Below, piece by piece: positions 8,178 through 15,127 of a stretch of DNA of 32,039 nucleotides. Below the pieces are notes generated by a model, which was not told the origin of the DNA, searched no databases, and was given only the letters and a program-made list of their open reading frames with translations. Source of the stretch: Enhygromyxa salina (GTDB lineage Bacteria > Myxococcota_A > Polyangia > Nannocystales > Nannocystaceae); assembly GCF_002994635.1 (NCBI RefSeq), contig NZ_PVNL01000094.1, positions 1 to 32,039 on the forward strand, read 5' to 3'. Numbering within the stretch: the first letter of the stretch is position 1; every line of letters starts with the position of its first letter. A program made the translations under genes and the position numbers.

Positions 8178-10014
8178 GCCCGGCGCCGGCAAGCCCAAGG
8201 CGGCCTCGACCCTCGCGCTGATGCGGCGGTTCTGGCAGTACGCGCGCCCGCACAAGCGCTGGCTGTTCGCGGGGCTCGTCGTGATCCCGCTGGTCGCGGT
8301 CATGACCACCGTGCGCCCGCTGCTGGTCAAGCAGGCCGTCGACGAGGCGATCCCCGCCCGCGACGGCCCGGCGCTGCAGCAGCTGGCCCTGTTGTTCCTG
8401 GCCGCGGTCGTGGTCGAGTTCGTGTCGATGGCGCTGCAGGTCTACGCATTGCAGCGGGCCGGGCACCTGAGCATCTACGAGCTGCGCACGGCGATCTTCC
8501 GCCACGTGCTGTGCCTGCCGGCCCGGTTCTTCGACAAGAACCCGCTCGGCTCGCTGCTCTCGCGCAGCACCAGCGACGTCGAGGCGCTCGGCGAGACCCT
8601 GTCGTTTGGGGTGTTCACGATCGCCACCGACGCCGTGATGATCGGCTCGATCCTGGCCTCGATGTTCGTGCTCAGCTGGAAGCTGGCGCTGATCTCCCTG
8701 TCGGTCGCGCCGCTCTTGTACGTGCTGGTGCGGTGGTTCTCGGCGATGCTGCGCAACCTGCAGCTCGAGATCCGGCGGGCCCAGGGGGTCCAGTCCGGGT
8801 ACCTGGCCGAGCAGCTGTCGGGGATCGGCGTGGTCCAGCTCTACGGCCACGAGGACCACGCGCGGACCACCTTCGAGGCGCTCGGCGATCGCTACCTGCG
8901 GGCGACCAAGCTCGCCAACATCTTCGACTCGCTGCTGTACTCGTTGATGGACGGGATCTCGGCGTTCTGCGTCGCGCTGCTGCTCTACTACGGGGCCCCG
9001 GCGCTGCTCGGCGAGGTCGGGCTGTTCGGGGATCTGTCGGGCGCGCTGACCCTGGGCTTGCTGTTCGCGTTCGTGGAGTACCTGCAGCGGGTGTTCGTGC
9101 CGATCCGCGAGTTCTCCAGCAAGATCGCCACGATCCAGCGCGCGGCCGCCTCGCTCGAGCGCATCTTTGGGTTGCTCGACACCCCCCGCGAGCCTCGGGC
9201 CGCGCTGGATCACCCGGAGATCTACGAGGGCCAGGACGATCCGCTCGCCCGCTGGACCGGCGCGATCCGGGTCCGGGGCTTGCGCTTCTCATACGGGTAC
9301 GACGACGGCGCCCCCGAGATCCTGCGCGGACTCGACTTCGACGTGGCGCCCGGCGAGGTCGTCGCGGTGGTCGGGCGGACCGGCTCGGGCAAGACCAGCC
9401 TGGGCCGGATCCTCACCCAGATCTACGACGGCTACCGCGGTCACGTGGAGCTGATCCTCAATGACGGCTCGGCCCTCGAGCTGCGCGAGCTCGAGCCCGA
9501 CCGCGTGCGTCGCTGGCTGCTCATGGTCCACCAGGACGTGTTCTTGTTCGATGAGAGCGCCGGGTTCAACGTCACCCTGGGCGACCGCGCGCTCGAGGAT
9601 GATCCCAGCCGGGTCCACGCCGCGCTCGAGACCGTGCAGGCGGCCGAGTTCGTGCGCGAGCGCGGCGGGCTCACGGCTCCGGTTGGCGAGCGGGGCGGGA
9701 ATTTTTCAGTCGGCGAGGCCCAGCTGCTCGCGTTCGCCCGCGTGGCCGCCCGCTCACCCACGATGTTGATCCTGGACGAGGCCACCGCGAGCGTCGACAG
9801 CTTGACCGAGCAGCGGGTCCAGCAGGCGATCGAGCGGTTGCTCGAGGGGCGCAGCGTGCTGGTGATCGCGCATCGGCTGAGCACGGTCCGGCATGCGGAC
9901 AAGATCATCGTGCTCGCGGATGGCGAGATCTCCGAGATGGGGGATCACGACACCCTGATGGCCAACGATGGGCTGTACGCGGATCTGTACCGCAGCGGGT
10001 TCGCCGAAGAGTAG
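8170..10014 (+). CDS. Half-ABC exporter, catalytic subunit with non-canonical signature
   Basis: 614-residue MdlB/YheH-like half transporter. It has six predicted membrane helices in residues ~25-330 and an ATPase domain with Walker A VGRTGSGKTS and Walker B LILDE (Asp536, catalytic Glu537). The signature is FSVGEAQ (512-518) instead of LSGGQ, and the H-loop is IAHRLS. Complementing the upstream subunit, its Walker A/B with the partner's LSGGQ makes a consensus site. The other site pairs the partner's Asp571 with this altered signature. The same asymmetry is known from TM287/288, TmrAB and BmrCD. These exporters move drugs, lipids or peptides out of the cytoplasm. The ATG at 8170 overlaps the upstream stop. 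The stop is followed four bases later by the end of a convergent gene. Confidence 0.92.
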   Translation: MTEPGAGKPKAASTLALMRRFWQYARPHKRWLFAGLVVIPLVAVMTTVRPLLVKQAVDEAIPARDGPALQQLALLFLAAVVVEFVSMALQVYALQRAGHLSIYELRTAIFRHVLCLPARFFDKNPLGSLLSRSTSDVEALGETLSFGVFTIATDAVMIGSILASMFVLSWKLALISLSVAPLLYVLVRWFSAMLRNLQLEIRRAQGVQSGYLAEQLSGIGVVQLYGHEDHARTTFEALGDRYLRATKLANIFDSLLYSLMDGISAFCVALLLYYGAPALLGEVGLFGDLSGALTLGLLFAFVEYLQRVFVPIREFSSKIATIQRAAASLERIFGLLDTPREPRAALDHPEIYEGQDDPLARWTGAIRVRGLRFSYGYDDGAPEILRGLDFDVAPGEVVAVVGRTGSGKTSLGRILTQIYDGYRGHVELILNDGSALELRELEPDRVRRWLLMVHQDVFLFDESAGFNVTLGDRALEDDPSRVHAALETVQAAEFVRERGGLTAPVGERGGNFSVGEAQLLAFARVAARSPTMLILDEATASVDSLTEQRVQQAIERLLEGRSVLVIAHRLSTVRHADKIIVLADGEISEMGDHDTLMANDGLYADLYRSGFAEE

Positions 10015-10018
10015 GTCT

Positions 10019-11938
10019 TCAGTTGCGCGCGCGACCCAGCACCAAGCTGCGCTTGCCGTGCATGGTCAGCGGCAGCACGTGGACACGATCGAACGAGCGT
10101 ACGGGGGCCGCGAGCTCGATCAGCTGCGGCGGGTCGTCGACATCACCCGCGAGCTCGAGCTCGCGGCGCTCGAGCTCGGTGTCCCCGGCGTAGAAGCTAA
10201 TCGCGTAGCGCTGGCCAGGTGAGAGCGTGAACGCCAGCGCGTGAACCTGGCCGGTGAACGCCAGCTCGACGCCCGCGTCGCGAAACCGCACTGGCTTGCG
10301 GCGGCGGGCGAGCGCGCCCGCGTCGATCCGCACGAGCTCCGCGAGGTGATGGCGACGGGGGTCGATGTCCGCGCTCGCGCGGCCGCTGAGCAGCTCGAAG
10401 ATCGCCGCGGCGCGCCCACGCGCGAAGATCGGTCCATGGTGGACGCGGACCACCACCTCGTAGAGCCGCGCGACGCCGGGATCGCGGATCTGGATGTGCG
10501 AGGGATCATCGGCGAGCGTGCGCAGGTAGCCGTCGGGGATGATCCGCGGGAGATGTCCGGCCTTCCAGTCGACCCGGCGAACCGGCGGCAAGCGAGCGAG
10601 CAGGGGATCGCCGAGCGCGAACGCGTCGATGACGTGCAGATCGGTGGCGGCGAAGTACCCGTAAAAGCCCATGGTCGAGAACAGCACGACCCGCTCGTCC
10701 GACTCAGGCCCTGCCTCGCCCGCGTCGCGCCACGGGTGGTCGGGCATCGAGCGACCCGGTCGCCACGCCCACGCGCTCGACGACGCGGCGTAGTGGCTGC
10801 GCTCGTCGGTGATCGGTCCCGAGCGATCGATGCCGTCAGCGCCAGCGTCTGGCCACCAGGGGTGACGCGCGCCGAGGGCTGCGACCAAGCCACACGCCGG
10901 GACCACGGCGAGCGCGAGCCGACCCGACCAACGCACCTGGCCGAGCGCCAGCGCCCCGCACAGGGCCGGCGCCGTCAGGAATCGTCCTTCCATGAAGTCG
11001 CCGCCAATCGCGATCACGTAGACGATGTAGGCCGCCGCGCCACGCCCGAGCGGGCGCAGGCGCGACGCACCGACGCGCTCGGGCAACCACGGGACCACCA
11101 GCGCCGCGAGCACCAGCGCGAAGGTCACGCCGTCGTGGGCGCACGCCCGCCACACATAGGCCAGCCCGCGCGTGATCAGCTGGCCCCGATCCAGCCCCGA
11201 ACCGACCGCGAGCTTGGCCAGCGCCGTGTTGGGGATCAGCGCGCCGTAGTAAACCAGCGAGACTAACTCCCACGCGATCGCTGGGGTCGCGCCGAGCAGC
11301 CACGCCCACGCCCGTTGCCGACCCGTCAGGCCAGCCGCGCGGGCGCGGCGATCCACGTGGACGAACATCGGCGCGAGCAGCAGGGCGGCGTCGGGTCGCG
11401 ACAAGAACGCCGCGCTGAGCAGCAGCCCGGCCGCGAGCAGCCGCTGTCGAGGCGCGACCTCCAACACCAACAACGCCGCCGCCCCGACGATCACGAGGTG
11501 CGTCAGCGGGTTCTCGAGGCCGGCGGTCGAGTACTCCACGAACGCCCGCGAGCAGCTCAGCGCACCGACGAACACCAGCGCACCCGGCCAGCCGCGACAG
11601 CGCCCGACCCCCACGCCCAGCGCGACACCGCTGACCGCGAGCCCGACCGCGATCGTGGTCCAGAACGCCTCGCGCGTCGCCGCCCAGGCCAGCGCCAGGA
11701 TCAGCATCCACGCCGGGTGGGTGAAGCTCTGCACCCGCCAGCCCACGTTGAACACCGGACCCTCCCCCTCGACCAGGTGCTTGACGCTGCGCAGCGTGAT
11801 GAAGGCGTCGTCGCACAGCCACGCGTTGATCGCGATCACCGTCAGACCCAGCGCCGTCAGCCCGGCGATCACTGCTCCGCTCGGTCGGCCGTCACCGCTC
11901 GCGCTCGGGCGGTCTGGTGAGCTTCGCATCGGCGTCAT
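10019..11938 (-). CDS. Polytopic GT-C-like membrane protein (AftB/ZomB-type)
   Basis: 639-residue membrane protein with about ten hydrophobic segments in the first ~370 residues and a C-terminal extracytoplasmic domain. Just after the first helix it has CDDAFITLRSVKHLVEGEG, followed by VFNVGWRVQSFTHPAW. YYGALIPNTALAK and GGDFMEGRFL come further on. These match the pattern of bacterial GT-C-fold glycosyltransferase-like proteins, in which the DD pair in the first external loop is the likely catalytic site using a polyprenyl-phosphate sugar. Either ATG 11938 or ATG 11929 could be the start; TAGGAT lies 7 nt upstream of the latter. It is convergent with the ABC genes and divergent from the Rpn gene. 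The sugar and acceptor are unknown. Confidence 0.72.
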   Translation of the reverse strand: MTPMRSSPDRPSASGDGRPSGAVIAGLTALGLTVIAINAWLCDDAFITLRSVKHLVEGEGPVFNVGWRVQSFTHPAWMLILALAWAATREAFWTTIAVGLAVSGVALGVGVGRCRGWPGALVFVGALSCSRAFVEYSTAGLENPLTHLVIVGAAALLVLEVAPRQRLLAAGLLLSAAFLSRPDAALLLAPMFVHVDRRARAAGLTGRQRAWAWLLGATPAIAWELVSLVYYGALIPNTALAKLAVGSGLDRGQLITRGLAYVWRACAHDGVTFALVLAALVVPWLPERVGASRLRPLGRGAAAYIVYVIAIGGDFMEGRFLTAPALCGALALGQVRWSGRLALAVVPACGLVAALGARHPWWPDAGADGIDRSGPITDERSHYAASSSAWAWRPGRSMPDHPWRDAGEAGPESDERVVLFSTMGFYGYFAATDLHVIDAFALGDPLLARLPPVRRVDWKAGHLPRIIPDGYLRTLADDPSHIQIRDPGVARLYEVVVRVHHGPIFARGRAAAIFELLSGRASADIDPRRHHLAELVRIDAGALARRRKPVRFRDAGVELAFTGQVHALAFTLSPGQRYAISFYAGDTELERRELELAGDVDDPPQLIELAAPVRSFDRVHVLPLTMHGKRSLVLGRARN

Positions 11939-12003
11939 CCTACAGTCGCCAGCGAGCTCACCAACACTCTCGGGATCAGTTCACGCCCCGCCGCCGACTA
12001 ACC

Positions 12004-12029
12004 CTCAGTACCCCCCATCCCGTACTGAG
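12004..12029 (+). promoter_or_regulatory. Inverted repeat over the Rpn translation start region
   Basis: CTCAGTAC (12004-12011) and GTACTGAG (12022-12029) are perfect 8-bp complements with a ten-base loop, ending seven bases before the ATG of the Rpn gene. The only Shine-Dalgarno-like triplet (GAG, 12027-12029) lies in the right arm. If transcribed, the stem would hide it and dampen translation of the full-length protein. As DNA it could equally be a repressor operator. Confidence 0.4.
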
Positions 12030-12036
12030 CCCAAGC

Positions 12037-13095
12037 ATGACCACAACACCCCACGATGCCCTGTTCAAAGCAGCGTTCGAGCACCCCAAGCACGCGACAG
12101 ACCTGTTCCGTGCCGTGCTACCCGAACCCATAGCTGCCGCTGTCGCGTGGGAGACCGTCACGCCGCACGGCGGCTCGTTCATCCACCCCAATCTCCGCGG
12201 AAGCCACAGTGATCTGCTGTTCTCGGTCAAGATCGGAGGCAAGCAAGCGTTCCTCTACGTGTTGCTCGAGCATCAGAGCACGAACGACAGCTACATGCCG
12301 TTCCGCATGCTCGACTACCTCATGGAGATCTGGAGGCGCTACCGCAGGGAAAACAAAGGTCCCTTGCCGCTCGTGATCGCCATCGTCGTCACCCACGCTC
12401 CTCAGGGCTGGAGCGCGCCAGTCTCGTTCGGTTCGCTGTTCGACCCTTCGCCGGAGTCGATCCCTGGCCTGTCCACGTTCGTGCCCAACTTCTCAATCTT
12501 GGTCGAGGACCTCAACGACCTCGACGACGAGACGCTTAAGGCGCGCACCCTCGCAAGCTTTCCCAAGCTCGCGCTGTGGTTGCTCCGCGACGGCCGCGAC
12601 GCCCGCGACGCCGAGGACGAGACGGTCTTCCTGCGCCGGCTGGCCGGGTGGATCGCCACGTTTCGGGACGCGTACTGGGCGCCCAACGGTGTCGAAGCGC
12701 TCGCGCAACTGTTTCGCTACATCGCATTGGTGGTCGGGAACGTCCGCTTCGAGACTTTTCGTGCGATGATTCAACAAGAGGTCCCCGAAGCCGAGGAAGT
12801 CGCCATGACCATCGCTGAAGAGCTACGTCGAGAAGGCATGCAACAGGGCATGCAACAAGGCATGCAACAAGGCATGCAACAAGGCATGCAACAAGGCATG
12901 CAACAAGGCATGCAACAGGGCCTCCAGCAGGGCCGCGCCGACACCCTCGTGCGACTGATGGTCGCAAAATTCGGAGAGTTACCCCCCGCCTGCTCGGCCC
13001 TGATCGCGGCGGCTTCCGAGCAACAGTTGGTCGCGTATATCGAGCGGTTCCTCACCGCTACGACCATCGAGGCTGTATTCAACGACCCCCACTGA
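12037..13095 (+). CDS. Rpn-family recombination-promoting nuclease (PD-(D/E)XK), full-length RpnL-like
   Basis: 352-residue protein of the Rpn/YhgA-like (transposase_31) family. The start MTTTPHDALFKAAFEHPK is typical, so ATG 12037 is preferred over an upstream in-frame start at 11917. The nuclease core shows Asp59 (SDLLF) and Glu78-x-Gln80 (LLEHQS), the usual active-site pattern. Residues 268-299 are seven MQQG units plus one LQQG, followed by a ~50-residue C-terminal helical part. E. coli Rpn proteins are DNA endonucleases with anti-phage activity, inhibited by a separately translated C-terminal piece; the same internal start is visible here. Codons such as CAA, AAA and ACA are more frequent than in neighbours, which hints at transfer. 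The next gene starts one base after the stop. Confidence 0.85.
   Translation: MTTTPHDALFKAAFEHPKHATDLFRAVLPEPIAAAVAWETVTPHGGSFIHPNLRGSHSDLLFSVKIGGKQAFLYVLLEHQSTNDSYMPFRMLDYLMEIWRRYRRENKGPLPLVIAIVVTHAPQGWSAPVSFGSLFDPSPESIPGLSTFVPNFSILVEDLNDLDDETLKARTLASFPKLALWLLRDGRDARDAEDETVFLRRLAGWIATFRDAYWAPNGVEALAQLFRYIALVVGNVRFETFRAMIQQEVPEAEEVAMTIAEELRREGMQQGMQQGMQQGMQQGMQQGMQQGMQQGLQQGRADTLVRLMVAKFGELPPACSALIAAASEQQLVAYIERFLTATTIEAVFNDPH
12805..13095 (+). CDS. Putative internal antitoxin RpnS within the Rpn gene
   Basis: An in-frame ATG at 12805 (codon 257 of the full-length gene) is preceded by GAGGAA at 12793-12798, with AGGA ending seven bases before the ATG. This is better Shine-Dalgarno spacing than the main start has. 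It would give a 96-residue protein: MTIAEELRREG, the eight four-residue repeats, and the C-terminal domain ending AVFNDPH, without the nuclease core. In E. coli the corresponding short product RpnS is made from an internal start, dimerises through a helix that includes four-residue repeats, and blocks the toxic full-length nuclease. Here the site and architecture are seen; translation and antitoxin activity are inferred. Confidence 0.6.
   Translation: MTIAEELRREGMQQGMQQGMQQGMQQGMQQGMQQGMQQGLQQGRADTLVRLMVAKFGELPPACSALIAAASEQQLVAYIERFLTATTIEAVFNDPH
12838..12933 (+). repeat. 12-bp tandem repeat array (8 units) encoding MQQG/LQQG
   Basis: Eight in-frame units of consensus ATGCAACAAGGC. Units 2-6 are identical, units 1 and 7 differ by CAG for the second Gln codon, and the last unit reads CTCCAGCAGGGC. 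The near-identity suggests recent expansion by slippage or unequal crossover. Each gain or loss changes the protein by four residues without shifting frame. Confidence 0.95.
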
Positions 13096-13096
13096 G

Positions 13097-15040
13097 GTGG
13101 TCGCCCCCCAGATGCCGCGAGCGCAACCCGAGCCTGCGCCCGAGCCCGCTCGCATCGAGCTGCGGTGGTTGTTGCTCGGGCTCGCCAACGCGTTCGCGCC
13201 TGGCCTCGCGCTGTGGGCGTGGACTCGCGGCGATCGCAAGGCCGTCCTGCTCGACAACATCCTCGAGCCGGGCACCACGCCATGGGCCGCGCTGGCTTGG
13301 GGAGCCGCCTCGGCGATCCTCGTCGGTGGGCTGTACCTGTGGGTTGGCGCTCGCGCTGCTGACCGCAAGCCCGCGCTGCGGCGACTGACCCTGCTGCTCG
13401 CCCCGCTCGCCGTCACGATCGCAATCCCGCTCCTGTACGTGCCCGAGATCGAGCGCGCGCGTCGGCTGTTGGTAGTCACCCTGACGCTGCTGTGCTCGGG
13501 CGCTGTCGGGGTCTCGGTCGCCACCGCCTGGCCGTGGCTGCGTCAGCGCGACCTGCTCGCCCGGCTCGGCGCCTCTGTCCACGCGCCGCCGATCACCCTA
13601 GGCGCGCTCGTGCTCGGCTACTGCGCAATGATGATCCGCTTGGGCGTGATCCGACACCGCGCCCTCGAGTCGCGGATCTGGGACCTGGGGATCTTCGACA
13701 ACCTGCTCTACCACGCGGCCCAGGGCCACTGGCAGACCACCACCGTGCTGCGCGGCGAGACCTTCACCTCTGCTCACTGCGCGCCGATCTTGCAGTTGCT
13801 CGCGCCGATCTACGCGATCGCCCCCGGGCCCGAGACCCTGATCACCACCCAGGTCGTCTGGCTCGCGAGCGGGGCGATCCCCGTCTATCTGCTCGCCGCG
13901 GATGCCTTCTCCGAGTGGCCCGCCCGGCGCTGGCTCGGCGTCGTGTTTGGGTTGTCGTGGCTGTGCCATCCGTCGCTGCACGGCGTCTCGCTGTTCGACT
14001 TCCACGCGCTGACCCTGGCGGCACCCATGATCGTGTGGGCCGTGTACGCGCTCGAGACCCAGCGCGTCGGTCTGTGGATCGCGATGATCACCGCGCTGCT
14101 GCTGACCCGCGAGGATCTACCCTTTGTGGTGATCGCCCTCGGGATCTACGCCCTCGCCGCGGGTCGGCGCAGGCAGGCCGCGCTGACGATCCTCGCGGCG
14201 CTCGCCACGTTGGCCTTCGTCAAGCTGGTCTTGATGCAGGACCCGGGCATCTTCATGCCCAACGCCGAGTCGAGCTACCGCTACGCCAACCGGTTTAGCA
14301 AGGTCATCCCCGATCCCGAGACCGGCGGCGCCACCGACATCCTGGCCACGGTCGTGAGCAACCCGGGCTTCGTCATCCAGCACGCGCTCACGCCCGCCAA
14401 GCTGATCTACATGGCCACGCTCGCGCTGCCGACCCTCGCGCTGTTCGTGCTTGGCGGTCGCGCGCTGTGGGCCCTGAGCTTTGGTCTGGCCTTCACCGCG
14501 CTCGGCTCGGGCAGCAACCTCCACAACCTCTACCTGCACTACACGGTGTTCTCGTTCCCTGCCATGGCCGCGGCCGCCGTGTTTGGGCTGCGCAACCTCG
14601 TCGAGCGGCTCGAGCCCCCTCATCGCACAACCATTCTCGTCGGGTTCGCGGCCGCGCTCACCTGTGCGGGCCTGCTCGCTGGCGACCGCCTGGGTGCGCT
14701 CGGTCATTCAGAGGCGTTCGTGGCCGGCCACGCGCCGCTGATCCGCGAGCTCGAGGATCACCAACGCGAGCGCTACGCCTGGCTGGCCGACGCCGTGCAG
14801 AAGATCCCCGCGGACGCCTCGGTCACCGCGACCGACTCGCTCGGCCCGCACGTGTCGACCCGCGCGCAGCTGTACCACTTCCGGGATCAGCCCACCGCCG
14901 ACTACTTGGTGCTCCACGAGGCCGAGCTCTCACCGGCCGAGCAACGCTCACTGACCAAGCGGGTGCGCCTCGCCGAGCTCGAGCAAGTCGCCCGCTACGC
15001 CAAAGAAATGGTTATCTATCGGCGGCGGAGCGATCCATAG
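13097..15040 (+). CDS. DUF2079-family polytopic membrane protein (GT-C-like)
   Basis: 647 residues (GTG 13097; ATG 13112 is an alternative). About a dozen hydrophobic segments span residues ~20-560. The DUF2079 hallmark region follows the third or fourth helix: WDLGIFDNLLYHAAQGHW, then ETFTSAHCAPILQLLAPIY and ALTTQ-like helices. The C-terminus (residues ~555-647) is soluble. DUF2079 proteins are predicted GT-C superfamily members, with the Asp near the start of the first external loop as the likely catalytic residue; activity is not established for the family. The gene starts one base after the Rpn stop and is probably co-transcribed with it. Together with the GT-C-like gene at 10019-11938 it suggests that a surface-polysaccharide neighbourhood is interrupted by the Rpn gene. 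Confidence 0.78.
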   Translation: MVAPQMPRAQPEPAPEPARIELRWLLLGLANAFAPGLALWAWTRGDRKAVLLDNILEPGTTPWAALAWGAASAILVGGLYLWVGARAADRKPALRRLTLLLAPLAVTIAIPLLYVPEIERARRLLVVTLTLLCSGAVGVSVATAWPWLRQRDLLARLGASVHAPPITLGALVLGYCAMMIRLGVIRHRALESRIWDLGIFDNLLYHAAQGHWQTTTVLRGETFTSAHCAPILQLLAPIYAIAPGPETLITTQVVWLASGAIPVYLLAADAFSEWPARRWLGVVFGLSWLCHPSLHGVSLFDFHALTLAAPMIVWAVYALETQRVGLWIAMITALLLTREDLPFVVIALGIYALAAGRRRQAALTILAALATLAFVKLVLMQDPGIFMPNAESSYRYANRFSKVIPDPETGGATDILATVVSNPGFVIQHALTPAKLIYMATLALPTLALFVLGGRALWALSFGLAFTALGSGSNLHNLYLHYTVFSFPAMAAAAVFGLRNLVERLEPPHRTTILVGFAAALTCAGLLAGDRLGALGHSEAFVAGHAPLIRELEDHQRERYAWLADAVQKIPADASVTATDSLGPHVSTRAQLYHFRDQPTADYLVLHEAELSPAEQRSLTKRVRLAELEQVARYAKEMVIYRRRSDP

Positions 15041-15094
15041 CGCCGTCCGCAAGCGTGCCCGAGCGGATAGCACCTCGTCATCTATCGGCGGCGG
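15014..15094 (+). repeat. 15-bp direct repeat around the DUF2079 gene end
   Basis: ATCTATCGGCGGCGG occurs at 15014-15028, inside the last codons of the DUF2079 gene, and again at 15080-15094, in the intergenic region. The copies are 66 bp apart. It may be a duplication scar; no function is evident. Confidence 0.6.
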
Positions 15095-15116
15095 TGATCA
15101 CCTGCCGCGATATACT
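15093..15116 (+). promoter_or_regulatory. Candidate promoter/operator of the GMC oxidoreductase gene
   Basis: TATACT at 15111-15116, a good -10 hexamer in this GC-rich context, lies 11 nt before the ATG at 15128. A perfect 10-bp palindrome, GGTGATCACC (15093-15102), sits where the -10/-35 spacer would be and could bind a regulator. No good -35 is visible. Confidence 0.35.
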
Positions 15117-15127
15117 CTCGTGACCAG

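Noticed and set aside
11917..12036. Upstream start of the Rpn gene
   Set aside because: It adds 40 residues without family similarity, overlaps the divergent gene's start, and crosses the inverted repeat; ATG 12037 matches the usual Rpn N-terminus.
12838..12933. Short-period repeat array as CRISPR
   Set aside because: Units are 12 bp, contiguous, have no spacers, and stay in the reading frame of the Rpn protein.
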